Assembly (NCBI GenBank): GCA_003254885.1
Contig: QANT01002031.1
Location: 1-64,000 of the forward strand
DNA: 64,000 nt
Direction of reading: 5' to 3'
Source of the DNA: Purshia tridentata
Taxonomy: Eukaryota; Streptophyta; Magnoliopsida; Rosales; Rosaceae
Shown: positions 24,366 to 36,581 of the stretch, piece after piece
How the letters are laid out: every line of letters begins with the position of its first letter
Position numbering within the stretch: the stretch's first letter is position 1
Program-made: the position numbers and the translations under genes
The notes under the pieces: generated by a model
Seen by the model: the letters and a program-made list of their open reading frames with translations, nothing else
Told to the model about the DNA's origin: nothing
The model's database searches: none

Positions 24366-25842
24366 CAGCGGGCGTAAACGTCTCTGAGATTAATTTCTCA
24401 GCTGCAAAAAAGGCCTTCCTTGCTCACTTTACACTCTACACCAGGTAAGTGCTTAATTACACTTTCTGCAGTTAACATCTCATTTAAAACAATCTTCGTC
24501 CAATTAATTTTTTTTCGATCTTTTTCCTTTTTTGTTTTTTGTTCACGGATCGATCGAACTATCTAGCTAGCTTAATGAAACAAGAAAATAATTTTTTATA
24601 TTTTTTGGACAAGAAATTAATTTACTATTAGTTCTATATATATGTATTTACATGATCATCTTTTTTTATTTATTAATAATTATATGATGATATTAATTTC
24701 GTAAGTAATTATATTATTGATTCTATTTACTATTTAGCTACAAAATTAATGATGCACACCAAAATGTGTTAGGTAGCTTAATTAGGTTTCATTTATGCTC
24801 TGTAGCTTTAATTTGAATCAGCAATATTAGAATTCAGATTAAGATAAAATGAATATATATTTTATAAGCCTAAAAATATGGGCCAAATAAAATCTTAATG
24901 AAATGAATTTTACTGTTGGTTTGCAATTGATGACTTTCTAAATTTTTTACATTTTGTTGATTTTATTATATGATGATAGTATACCGATTAATAATATATA
25001 ATGATAATTGGTTAAAGCTAGCTTAATAATCATAATTTGTGTAGGGATTAAGTTATAGATTCAATGATAAAGTTAAACATTCACACATTGATCCTCACTC
25101 ATGGCAAGAGTGAGGATGTTAATTGGTGTACATGTAATCCCATTCCCAAATCCTAATTAATGATTGATAACGTATACAAGGTAACTCTCGTGTATGTTGG
25201 TGTTCAATTCAGTCGATCTAGCTATAGCTTGGTGTTTGATATAACTGCTGATTGAAAAGTTGGTGGGGCTTTAAAATATATATATGTTCTTTTGCAATTC
25301 CTTCTCCACCATATATATATATATGCCAAGTAAAAAATAATTCCAATGTTCAAAGTGACATGATTCTTGCCCATCCTCGCTCCTATATATATAATATGCA
25401 TGTAATTTACCTAGCTTTGTCAACCAGCACAAAATCTTCAATGTCAGATTCTGCCTTGCTTACTTTCATATATATATATATATATATATAACAGTAAATT
25501 GAGAGCTTTTATTAATTAATGACTAGCTAAGTATGACTAGCTAAGTAAAGTTACATTAATAAATATTCTTCCGATGAATTAATTATATAATATACAAAAA
25601 AAAGGAAAAAAAGAAGAAGATATAAATGGAACAGATTCAAAGATGTCTAGAAGCCGATCTTAAAAGCACAGGCACAAAAAAGTAACACTTAACCCTTGTC
25701 AGGCAGCAAGATATCTCCCAATTGCAAAGCAAAGAATCTAGAGGTTTCTTCATCTTCAGCTAGCAATTGTATACCCCCCCTTTGTATCATTCACCTACTA
25801 TCTATGCATTTTCACCAACAAATTACACACTAGCTACTACTC
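24366..25842. other. AT-rich spacer, MIR828 3' part and GH17 promoter
   Basis: Probably contains the rest of the MIR828 primary transcript at its left end and the GH17 promoter at its right end. (TA)n tracts lie at about 25310-25324 and 25468-25491. No coding gene supported. Confidence 0.5.
25468..25491. repeat. (TA)n microsatellite
   Basis: About 12 TA units upstream of the GH17 gene. Confidence 0.9.
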
Positions 25843-27520
25843 ATGGCAAATTCTGTTCCCAATTTTGCATCAGTTGGGTCCGCTATTTTTCTGCTTCAAT
25901 TTCTCTCAATATCCATTCAAGGTATTCATTTTGTGTTCTCAAGTATTTAAAAACTAGTATTAAGCTCTGCAATTGCTAATAATTAATATTTATATCTTGT
26001 TATTAATTTTTGTGTTTGTTTCTAGGAGTGCAAGGAGCTATAGGTGTCAACTATGGCACAGTGGCAAACGACCTCCCTCCACCATCCCAAGTGGCACATT
26101 TCCTTTTAGAATCCACCATTATCAACCGTGTGAGGCTCTTTGATGCCAACCCTGCTATACTCCAAGCCTTTGCTCACACTGGCATTGCACTCACAATCAC
26201 TGTCCCTAATGACCAAATCCCCCACCTCACCAAGCTCAGCTCTGCCCAACAATGGCTCAAAACCAATGTCCAACCTTACACCCCAGCCACCAACATTGTC
26301 CGAATCTTATTAGGCAACGAAGTTTTATCCACCACAAACAAGTTGTTCATTTCAAGCCTTGTCCCTGCCATGCAAACCCTTCACACTGCCCTTGTTGCTG
26401 CCTCCTTGGACCGCCAAATTAAAGTCTCTACCCCACATTCTCTAGGCATTCTCTCAAGCTCAAGCCCACCATCCACAGGCAAATTTAGACTAGGCTATGA
26501 CAGCCATGTGCTTAAACCCTTACTTAGTTTCTTGAGAGCCACCGGTTCTCCTTTCATGGTTAACCCATATCCATATTTCGGTTACTCGGCCGATACACTT
26601 GATTACGCACTTTTTCGGTCGAATCCCGGTGTGCTTGATCCCAATACTAAACTTTCCTACACCAACATGCTTGATGCACAATTAGATGCTGTTTTTTCAG
26701 CTTTGAAGCTTTTGGGCTTTGTGGACCTTGAGATTGTTATAGCTGAAACGGGCTGGCCATCTAAGGGAGATCCAGCCCAAGTTGGCGTTGACCCACAGAG
26801 TGCAGCGGCCTACAATGGAAATCTCATACGCCATGTAACGTCCGGTCATGGCACTCCGTTGATGCCGAACCGGACTTTCGAGACGTACATCTTTTCCCTA
26901 TTTAATGAAAATCTCAAGCCCGGCCCAACATGCGAGAGGAACTTTGGGCTTTTCCGACCCGACATGACACCCACCTACAATGTTGGGATCCTACGGCACA
27001 CGGTAGCTGCTGCTGCTGATAATAATCACCCTACTAAAACATTTTTGATAACATCATTATCTATGTGCTTGATTTGTTTGTGGACTTGGATCTGACAGGC
27101 CAGTTCTTCGATACCTGCGAACCCAAGCCCAGCCCCAGTTCCAGTGCTCGGCCCAGTGAGCCCAATTCCACCACAGGGGAAGAAACTATGGTGTCTACCC
27201 AAAACAGGGGCTGACCCAGAGGCCTTACAGAAGAATATTGATTATGTTTGTGGGCTGGGGTTGGATTGTAGGCCCATTAAACAAGGTGGGCCGTGCTTTA
27301 TGCCCAACACGGTTAGAGCCCATGCAGCATATGCTATGAACGTATACTATCGAGTAATGGGAAGGAACGGCGATGATTGCGATTTTGAACAAACTGGAGC
27401 CACCACTGCCGTCGATCCAAGTAATTTTGATACAAATCATTTTCTTTTTAAGTTTTAATTTCAATAATGATTTTAATAATATTGTTTTTAATGCCAGGCT
27501 ATGCGAGGTGCAAGTATTGA
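25843..27520 (+). CDS. Glucan endo-1,3-beta-glucosidase (GH17) with C-terminal X8/CBM43 domain
   Basis: Exons 25843-25921, 26026-27002, 27099-27420, 27498-27520 give 466 residues. A signal peptide (MANSVPNFASVGSAIFLLQF) leads to the GH17 barrel starting GVNYGTVANDLPPPS. The acid/base Glu is in ILLGNEVLST and the nucleophile Glu in the family signature IVIAETGWPSKG. A Pro-rich linker (NPSPAPVPVLGPVSPIPP) joins the X8 domain (WCLPKTG...YVCGLGLDCRPI...CDFEQTG...SYARCKY) with the usual six cysteines, which binds callose. The enzyme hydrolyses beta-1,3-glucan in the cell wall, for example at plasmodesmata or in pollen. Odd: the 96-base intron 27003-27098 is in frame and open until a TGA three bases before its acceptor AG; keeping it gives a 382-residue form ending in a GPI-anchor-like hydrophobic tail instead of X8. 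Confidence 0.92.
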
Positions 27521-28725
27521 ATGCAAGAGATTAGCGGCCAGTATTGGCTCATATGGGCATGTAATTCTACCAGCTTAGACATAGTAGTATGTAATGCTTT
27601 AGCATTCGTATGGATTGTACTTTGTATTTGATATGTGATGTGATGACTAAAGAAAAATACTCACTTTACCTTTATAAGGGCGACTTTATTGAAATGGCCT
27701 AATGTTTAATGTACCATTTTTCTTCACAATAATCTCTCTTGGATTATTATTTTTCTCTTCCTCTTCTTTGCTCTTATTTTTCAGCTATCTTTAAATTAAT
27801 TAATAGATAAGAAAAGTTTATCGGTGCATCTTTTGTCACCTCTCAACTGTTGGAATCAACTCTATGGTAGCTGCCATATTTAGGTATTTATTTTTTCTAT
27901 GTTCTAAAAATAAGAAAATAATAAATGTACAATCAAAAAGATAATCAAAGGAAAAATTGTATTTTGAATTTTTTATCAATAGAAAAAAAAAAAACTGTAT
28001 TTTAATTACTATTAGAAAAACGTAAAAACGAAAGGGTATAATAAGCAAAGCACCCTACGAGAAAAAAGAAAAATAGAACCACAAAAAATGTAAAAGTGCA
28101 TAAATTCAAAACTAACTAAATTAACTGTCTTCACCAAAAACTGAAATAAAACAACTATAGTCTACAGATTAGTCCGCGGAGCACCTGATCGTTGTCCACT
28201 TAGTAAGACTCAATTTGGTATTGCTTTTTAGAGGTGAAAATCATTTTTATCGTCAATCATACTATGTTTAGGTGTTTGGTAAAGTAAAATATTTCAATTT
28301 TTTAAGCAAAATAACTGTCATTAGAAGCTAAAATCAAAACTTGGTGTGGAGCAACTTTTCATTTTAGTTTATGCTGAAATCAATTTAAGAAATCGGTCAC
28401 GTTTAATGAAATTTCTCATAACTGATTATTCTTACGGCACAAATAAAAGTGATTATTTTTATAATACAACAGTACCAAACTAGGCATAGGTACCACCAAC
28501 ACCCTCCCTCCTAGTCCCTGGTTACTATTAATACGGGGCGTTCTATTCCACCGGCGCAAACCGCCCTTTCCAAAGTTTTCCTGGAATTTTATTTCTTAGT
28601 CCGTCTGTAAGACTGTAGCTCTTTCTCTCTCTATCTCTCTGAAATTCCTCAATTTCTAGGGTTAAAGCACGTCCCCGCTCAATCCCAAGAGTTAGGGTTT
28701 TGAAATTACCTTACAAAAAGTAACA
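27521..28725. other. Intergenic, GH17 3' end to ACBP promoter
   Basis: Probable GH17 3' untranslated sequence to about 27660, AT-rich spacer, a possible small inverted-repeat element (about 28208-28488), then a pyrimidine-rich leader (28560-28725) of the ACBP gene. Confidence 0.5.
28208..28488. mobile_element. Possible MITE (small non-autonomous DNA transposon)
   Basis: Imperfect inverted ends of about 40 bases: ACTCAATTTGGTATTGC on the left and the complement of GTACCAAACTAGGC on the right, with further pairing inward (AAAATCATTTTT versus AAGTGATTATTTTT). It is about 280 bases with no coding capacity. TTTGGTA-type ends resemble short plant DNA elements, but no clear target-site duplication is seen. 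Confidence 0.4.
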
Positions 28726-31700
28726 ATGGGGGGTGAGTGGCAACAGCTCCTCCAATCGATAGTCCTAGGCCTCATTTTCTCTTACCTTCTTGCCAAGCTC
28801 ATCGCCATAGTCATCTCCTTCAAAGAAGACAATCTCACCCTCACTCGCTCTCACACTACCCCTACCGACTCCAATCTAGCCCGGCCCAAACCGAAACCCC
28901 ATTATGACCCGCCTCGCTCCGAAGATTCGGGCACCGCAATCCAAGAGGCCGAATCGGTGGTCGCCGAGCACGGCAGTGTTCGGAACGAGAGCAGTGAAGA
29001 AGCTAGCAGTGACGATGACTGGGAGGGCGTGGAGAGTACGGAGTTGGACGAACTGTTCAGCGCGGCGACGGCTTTTATTGCGGCAGCCGCGGCAGACCGG
29101 CAGAAGGTGTCGAGCGATGCGCAGTTGCAGCTTTATGGGCTTTACAAGATTGCCACTGAGGGCCCGTGTAGCACACCGCAGCCATCGGCGCTGAAAATGA
29201 CTGCTCGCGCCAAGTGGTATTTGCTCTACCATTACTCATTTTGATAAACTTACTTACAAAGTTACAAATTTATCGATATTACTGTTAGGTTGATAATGAT
29301 GGGTAATTCGTTCCATGGGTTGGTTTAAGTTAATGTCAAGTTGACGATCTTTGTAAGTTTCGGTTTACATGAAACACTGTCGATGTTGAACAATTAGGAT
29401 TGATGAAAGTGGATGGTAGTTGATGGTGTTAGAAGCCTCTGGTCTAGTTTTTGTTGTAGCGAATGCATAGGCTGTGCCCCCACCATGAAGACCATCACTA
29501 GATACTAGATAGATAAGTTTTAACGTGCTTTGTGACAAAATATGATCACAAGTGTATTAACCTGTAAATGCCAATTAAGCCCTAATTTTAATGTTTTACT
29601 GGGTAATTTTATGTATAGGATTAATAGAAAGTGTTAAACTGTTATATTTTAATATAGAGGTTTACTCGCTGTGTGTTTGAATTCATTTTACTGTGTAATT
29701 TATGCTAGGCAAGCCTGGCAGAAGTTGGGTGCTATGCCTCCTGAAGATGCCATGGAGAAGTACATTGATATTGTTACTGAACTATATCCTACTTGGATGG
29801 CAGGTTTGACAGTGGTGAGTCTTGGTCCTTTTATTTTCCTTTGTGCTGTATTTTAGTACTGCTGTACATTTACTTACTTTCTGTTTGGTTTTCTTTGCTG
29901 GCTTGTTTCTGTCTCTTGACATATGATGACTAGAAGAGCAAAGGTGGAGATGGTGCGCATGGTACAGATTCTAATGGGCCAATGGGACCAGTTTTCAGCA
30001 CCTTTGTTTATGAGGAGGAATCTGAAAATGATTTGTAAGGCTCTTAGGACTGCTAAGCATGGGAGGTTTAATATTTACACATTGCCTTGAAGTAGTTTGG
30101 TTTAGAGGTGGTTTCTCACACCTACATTTTTTTTTCCGCCTTGAGTTTTGCCATCAGGTTCTAGTATTGTCCCACAATTTTTTCTGCTTTGAGTTAGCCT
30201 TGTCTTTCTTTGAGATAATCAGCTACAGTTTGCAAAATAGTAGTGGAGATGACTTGAGTCTTGGAAGTAACTGTGATGGTCTTTTTGACAATATTTTTTG
30301 TAAGCTGCACAATTGGAAGGGTGACCAGACTCCCTGGTATAGGCCATGTTAAGTTCCTGTACACCATCTGATCTCGCCCTTCTGGGGGGATTGATGCAGG
30401 AATGTTTTAGAAGATTCTCTTGTATAATCTAGGAATTCAATTATAGAATGCTAATTATGTGGCGTCTTAAGTCTTTAGTTATGTTAAAATTTTGTGCTGA
30501 TTTTTTTATTTCCTTTCATCTGGTGATACTAATTCTTGGAAAGAAAAAAAAAAATTAGAAAACAATTTAAGGTTTACTTGCTTTACTTTTCAGCAAGATG
30601 GATGCTATTCATGCGTTTGCCAGAGAAGGAGAAGCAGATAATTTGCTCAAGTGTATTGAAAGCGGTGTTTCAGTAGATCTGAAGGGTTTGTTTCTTTCAT
30701 ACTGTCTTTTGTTAGCTTTAGTAATTTCTGAATGACATTATTGTCCTTGCTGGATTCCATGAATATTGCTATAACTACAAGAGCATGTATACTTCCTTTC
30801 TTTCTGGGTTGTTAATAGAGTAAGGCTGCTCATGTATTGCTCAGGCACAGCTCTTCAGAAAAGCTCGTTTCCTTGTCAATTGAGCCATAAACCAAGCTTA
30901 GTATCGAAGCTTGGTTACTCACAACAAAGAGCTGTGAGGTAGGCTTGAGCAACACTAGATAGGGTCATTTAGGCTTGCAACAATTGAGGTAGGCTTGCAA
31001 CAAAACTTGGGAAAAAATTAGATTTTAAATTGACCAAAAAAAAACTGGGTAAAAATAATGTAGCAGCTGCGAGTGAAGCAACACAGAGGGTGTAGACGAG
31101 GGTGGAGATGAAGGCTAGGATAGGAGGCAGGTGGGGACGATGCTTGGGGCTGCTGATCAGGAAAACTCATGGCTGATGGGGGGATGCGAATTGGCTTTTG
31201 TTAAAACTTGCATAATTTTCATTCAAACTGGTTAAAATTCCTAAATTATCAAAAACTAGCTAAAAGTTTGACTTGATTTTCTTTTGTTTTTCCAGTTGAG
31301 AAAAGTGCTATTTTTTCATTTATTTGTTTTGTTTGTCTATCATGCTCCCCTTGTATGGTAGGTAGGGTTTTCAAGGGAACCTTTTCTTGCACCCTATGAT
31401 GCTGATATCACCTTAAAATAGTGTGCATGCAATGATTGCAGATAGTGAGGGAAGGACCCCATTGCACTGGGCTGTGGATCGCGGGCACCTGAACATGGTA
31501 GAGCACCTTGTTAGCAGGAATGCTGACGTGAATGCTAAGGTAATTAAATTCGTAAACATATATTATTTCTAACAAATTTGTAAGAGTTTTCCAATTCCAT
31601 CCTTCCCTTCTTATGTCATTTTAAAATTTTGTATTTCTGGTATTGGAAGGACAATGAAGGTCAAACAGCATTGCACTATGCTGTTATGTGTGAGAGAGAA

Positions 31701-31829
31701 GGCATTGCTGAATACCTTGTGAAGCAAAATGCAGACACGAATATGAAGGACAATGATGACAACGCCCCATGTGATCTTTGTGAGTCAAACTGGCCTTGGT
31801 TGCAGCGTGCAAAGGAAGGAGTAGAGTGA
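28726..31829 (+). CDS. ACBP2: Acyl-CoA-binding protein with ankyrin repeats (ACBP1/ACBP2 type)
   Basis: Six exons: 28726-29216, 29709-29814, 29934-30034, 30594-30685, 31442-31539, 31650-31829; 355 residues, as for Arabidopsis ACBP1/2 (about 338-354). An N-terminal membrane segment (SIVLGLIFSYLLAKLIAIVI, about residues 10-29) anchors it to ER and plasma membrane. An acidic linker follows, then the acyl-CoA-binding domain (about 100-190) with YGLYKIATEGPC, ARAKWQAWQKLG and YIDIVTELYPTW. The ankyrin repeats (about 240-340: EGRTPLHWAVDRGHLNMVEHL, EGQTALHYAV) mediate partner binding. The protein binds long-chain acyl-CoA and phospholipids; ACBP1/2 act in membrane lipid traffic and stress responses. 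One gene here seems to stand for the Arabidopsis pair; the symbol is chosen for the MIR828/EF-hand context and ACBP1 is equally possible. Confidence 0.94.
30820..30990. repeat. Imperfect inverted repeat in ACBP intron 4
   Basis: ATTGCTCAGGCACAGCTCTT (about 30835-30855) is matched in reverse complement by AAGAGCTGTGAGGTAGGCTTGAGCAA further right (about 30927-30952). In the centre AACCAAGCTT and AAGCTTGGTT form a perfect short hairpin. It could be a small foldback insertion; no target duplication was recognised. Confidence 0.4.
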
Positions 31830-32650
31830 CTGAGGGTTTACTTTGTGGTTTGTTCCAGCTGAAGTGATTTTTGAGAAATTCCTTGTGGATGTATATGGTG
31901 ATGTATAACCTTGTTCTTAATCTTTAGTCTTTGAAATTTTTTGAAAATAGAACAGTATGACTGTATGTGTACGTAGTTTTCCTCGTTGGCTTTGTGTAAC
32001 CTACTTTTTTCGGGTTTCTGTTTCCCTTATTGTGGAAGTGAAAAGAAAGGTTGAAATCACAGGGTGCAACTGCTCTGATGCATATCAATGCATACTTTAA
32101 CTGCGATCTAATTTATTATATTTTGATGAAATTGCTATTGCCAAATGCATTTGTAATTATTTATTCAAGCAATAGTCCTGTTATATATTTATTTAAGAAA
32201 ATAAGATTATTCACTTATTAATTATATTATTTGATCAATTTAATACCAAATTTTATTTTATCAAGAAATTTGTGTGAAAGAACTGAAAGTTTAGGTCAAT
32301 CTTAATGTTTTTTCGTTGTTTCTTCTTTTAATTTAAAACAAAAGAAGTGAACATTTATAACTTTTTATCATAAAAACATAATCAGATCTCTTTCTTTATT
32401 TATTGTATTAATAATACTATAACATGAAAAGGTGAATTAATGTTGGGTAAGATTGCTAATTTGGTATACACCAAGATGATTAATAACAGCCATTAAGTTA
32501 CATATCCTATTATAATACATACCTCCCAGTTTTAACCGTCACTAACGGTTTTGGGCCCCGCACTTATATGTTGCCTAAGATTTGCTTTAATTAAGCTGGT
32601 CATCGTCGGTGACCCTTCACCTCGTCCCTTCTTTTCTCTAATGCTGAAAA
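31830..32650. other. Intergenic, ACBP 3' end to EF-hand promoter
   Basis: About 200 bases of probable ACBP 3' untranslated sequence, then AT-rich spacer. Nothing else supported. Confidence 0.5.
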
Positions 32651-34362
32651 ATGACCAAGGCGGTGGTCTATGCGCTTCTTACCACCGCCTTTGTCGTCTT
32701 CCTGCTCTCCTCCCCCTCCAAACAACGCGGTGGACTGCGGAGCAAGAACCATGATATTCTTAGCCTAAACCGCCGTCTTGGCCACAGAGGGCCTGTCCCA
32801 ATTTTCGACCCTCTTGTAGCCAAGATAGAAAAATATGTAGATGAAACGGAAACTGGTCATCTTTCCAAAAATATGAATTTCGATGAGGTTGAAGAAGTAC
32901 AAGAATATGTTAGCGATGAGGGAAGGCTTAACATCACGTTGAGGCTCATGAGTTTGTTCCCTTTGTTAGACCATGCACCAAAAGATGGGTTCATTACCAT
33001 CATTGAGCTCAGACATTGGGTTACAGAACTAGCCGTGCAAAGGTTGAACAATAGCACACAAAGACATATGGCATCGCATGATAAGGATGGGGATGGAGCC
33101 ATTACTTTCAGCGAGTATCTCCCCCAGTTTACCAAAGAAGATCAAGGTACCTATATACGTATATATATTCTCTGAGTCCGGTTAATATGAGGAAAAAAAT
33201 ATGAAGGACAAGTGAGGGGAACAATAAATATAAGAGTTTAATTTAACACAATTGTAAACTAATACATGGTTGAAACAAATCTTACCTTTATATTTATTGT
33301 CTTTCACTTGTCCCTCATATTTTATATATTTATTTAGTTTATTTTATGACTTTAATTAACTAGGAGGACAATGAAAAAACAGAGAAAAACGAGATGGAGC
33401 ATGGAAAAGCTGGATGGTGGAAGCTGCAATTTGATAATGCAGATGCTGATAAGAATGGATCTCTTAACTTCGATGAATTTAAGGAGTAAATTAACCCTCT
33501 TTATTAATCAATTTCAATAAAATCTAGGTTGATTTACATTAATTAATTTCCTTTTAGATGTTGTAGGGTCTAATCAGTTTATATAATTCGCTTGCAGTTT
33601 GTTGCACCCAGAAGACAGTTCAAGGGACGAAATTCATAGATGGCTGTTGAACGAAAAAATAAAGTACATACATAACCAATCATGATATTCATGCTTTATT
33701 TATTTCTGAGCAAGGCAATAGATTATATATTAATTAAACTGTTTGCCTCTAATGTTATACAGAGTGATGGACCATGATAATGATTGTAAACTAAATTTCG
33801 TGGAATTTGTAACGAATGCTTATGACATTTACAAGAACTACATTGAATTCGAAAGAGCAGGGGCCAATGTACCCACAGCAGAAGAGAAATTTGTGGAGCT
33901 CGATTTGAACAAAGACAAGTATGCATGCATACATACATACATATACCTTGATTAATAATATAGTTAAGATGTTATTAAGATTAGCTAATTAATTTCAAAA
34001 TTAACAAATGTTTGACAGACTCTTGGAAGTGGACGAATTGAAACCCATAGTGCAGTACCTTCACCCAGGAGAACTGACATATGCTAAGTATTACTCAAGT
34101 TTTCTCATGTTTGAGGTCAGTGATCAGTTTAATTATATAGTCTGAAATTAATTAGTTCTGATTCAATCTGTATTACTATATATGACATCTATGAGACATG
34201 CATGCATGCATGTATCTGAATTGCAATATATGGCATTGTTCATTTCAGGCGGACGAGAACAAAGACGGCAAATTAACCTTGGAAGAGATGCTCGGTCACA
34301 AATATATTTTTTACAACACAGTCTTTGATGAAGATTATGAAGAAGATCACGACGAGTTCTAA
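32651..34362 (+). CDS. EF-hand calcium-binding protein of the secretory pathway (reticulocalbin/calumenin-like)
   Basis: Exons 32651-33146, 33383-33485, 33598-33663, 33763-33918, 34019-34115, 34249-34362 give 343 residues, close to the Arabidopsis homologue I recall (At4g27790). A hydrophobic N-terminal signal or anchor (VVYALLTTAFVVFLLSS) enters the ER, and the C-terminus HDEF resembles HDEL, suggesting ER retention. Calcium loops visible: DKDGDGAITFSE (canonical), DADKNGSLNFDE, DHDNDCKLNFVE, DLNKDKLLEVDE and DENKDGKLTLEE; an earlier one is degenerate (DHAPKDGFITIIE). The acceptor for exon 2 is the one within AACAG|AGAAAAACG (33382), because nearer AGs (33363, 33366) would break the frame; it gives EDQEKNEMEHGKAGWW. 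It likely buffers Ca2+ in the ER or binds client proteins. It lies downstream of ACBP, as I recall for At4g27780/27790. Confidence 0.9.
33198..33323. mobile_element. Short foldback element in EF-hand intron 1
   Basis: The left arm (33198-33236, AATATGAAGGACAAGTGAGG...) and right arm (33282-33323) are reverse complements over about 38 bases with few mismatches: the right arm reads back as AATATGAGGGACAAGTGAAA and then ACAATAAATATAA, the same as the left. The loop is about 45 bases. It has the look of a very small MITE or a relic. Confidence 0.5.
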
Positions 34363-36490
34363 AATATTATCAGTGATTGACATAATTAGAATTTTTTTCT
34401 TTGTGAAAGGAAGATGAATAAGTTTTCGAATAGTTAGGCCTGTTTATTACGACGTGCTCTTTAAGAAACTTAGTTATCTTTTTTACATGTTTTATCAATT
34501 ATGCATTGCCGGATTGTCCTAAAGCCTCAAACTCGAAACAAAATCAATAATTAAAAGTTTAACATTTGGAATATATATACATATGGAACAAAAAATAATT
34601 TCATTTTGTTCCTTATTGCACTTGATGTTAAGTGTGAAAACTATTCTCCTATATATTATTTTTTCACTTGAATTTCTAATAATACTTAACGTGTTTATCG
34701 ATTTACAACATTTTTTTAGTAGCACTTTTATTTAAAGTAAATACAAAATTTCACTAAACATTTGCAATATATATAGCAGAGACACTTGATAGAGACTTCT
34801 TGAAGAAGTTGTCTAACCCAAAAGGAACTTATAGGGTACAAAAAATGCTTTTAGTTATTAGGAAGTTGTCCACCCAAAGCACCAACCTTGGGTCCTTGAC
34901 AATGGAAAGTCCTGTCACCCTGGGTGTCCCTCTCTTTTTAAAAATTTTCAATTATTTTCTAATTAATTATGTGACATAATCATGGTGTCCAACTAATGCT
35001 TTACCTTTCCATCAATGGGTTCCTTGAAGGCTTGACCATAAGTTGGAGTCAGAAGGGCAGGTAATGCTGCTCTGCATAACTGCAAAATCATAATTTGAAT
35101 CGTGGGATCACTGCGTCACATTAAATGAACCCCGTTGAATTCAGTGTCTCACCTTCATGAAATGATCTCAGCCGTCTGATCACTTTTTAGAACCCAGACA
35201 TCACATCCCGGTTCCAATCACACGGCTCGCAGCCTTTTCACTCTACAACAATTGCATACTTGACTCGAGAATGGTCAAACTTAATTTACAATATTCCTTA
35301 ATCGAATTTAGTAATTTAGTATATAATAGTAAATAAAAAATAGGAATAATCAGAAATAGATTTAATTTTGAAGAGTTATTCAGACTAAAACCATATAGAA
35401 ATTTAAATTAATACTTAAATCTAATTTTTAGACTAAGGTCCAATAATAAATCTTTTAAAATTTTGATTCATATTATCTCTTAAAATTAAGAAAATCAATA
35501 TAAATTAATTTTAAAAATTATAAAAGATAATATCTATTCATACATTTTTAATTAAAAAATTTAAGATTATCTAGTTTTATATTTTTTAATTTTGAAATAA
35601 TAAATGATAAAATCCATTTATATTATATAATAAAAAAATATACTAACTCAAAAAATAATCAAACAAGTAAGAGGAAAAAAATTATATATATAGGTTCATT
35701 TTAATTGTACCAATATTTGGGTTGGTATATATATATATATATTTATTTGAGCTGCTTCATTTTCTAAGTTTTGAGAGTAAATCCCATCTTTTCACCTCAT
35801 TCCCTCCTAAAGTATAGAATGGATTCGATAGAGGCGTTATGTTAGGATTTAGCTCTAGAATTTTCGGCGGAGCCCAAAATCCTGAAGCTAAATCATAACA
35901 TAAAAGCTGACAAATCAAAGCTAATCGATTGATTGGTACAATTGAAATGTATTTATAAATTAGAGTCAATCTTTCGTTTGGTACAGTTAAATCCCATAAT
36001 TAATTATAGGATAATATGATAATATTAATTAGAATATATAATATAATATTATAATATTAAAGTAATATACAATTAGAATAATATTATGATAATACTAGGA
36101 TAATGTTAAGATTTACATATCATTAGTTTTAGAATAATATTACACATTTTTTAAATATATTAAAAATATTTGGATAATATTTTTAGACTTTAGCTAAAAA
36201 TAAAAATATATTAAAGTGTTAATCTAAGAAAAAAGAAAAAATTGGACAGGCCTATAAATCATTTTAAAAAATAGTTGCTTGGCCCAAAAGTAAAATACAG
36301 AAGAGTTAATAGTCCAGCCTCTTCAGGCAAATACGATGGGCCCATAGAATATGAGTCTGATCAATTCATACGAATACGAAAGACCTGTTTCCGCGAAACG
36401 CGTACTACATAATAGGCCCCACAAACAAATTATTGTTACAATTTTTTTTAAAAAAAAATTTATGCTTTATGCAATCCAAGTCCATCTTAT
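34363..36490. other. AT-rich intergenic region before importin beta
   Basis: Over 2 kb with no supported gene. 35280-36240 is extremely AT-rich and holds loosely repeated ATAATATTA-type words. The right end is the importin promoter. Confidence 0.5.

Positions 36491-36495
<5 letters not shown>

Positions 36496-36527
<32 letters not shown>
36496..36527. repeat. (CT)n microsatellite in the importin beta leader
   Basis: About 16 CT units just before the inferred transcribed leader; CT/GA tracts near the transcription start are frequent in housekeeping plant genes. Confidence 0.9.
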
Positions 36528-36528
<1 letters not shown>

Positions 36529-36581
36529 AGGAAGCCTTTGCGCTCCGATCCGTAACTGTACGGTTTAAGCTTCTTTTACAG

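Noticed and set aside
28876-29232. Antisense open frame opposite ACBP exon 1
   Set aside because: GC-rich exon shadow; the plus-strand frame is clearly ACBP.
33147-33382. Apparent frame break at intron 1 of the EF-hand gene
   Set aside because: Joining the first donor to the nearest AG (33363 or 33366) shifts the frame, but the AG at 33382 restores it and gives a family-like sequence, so the gene appears whole.
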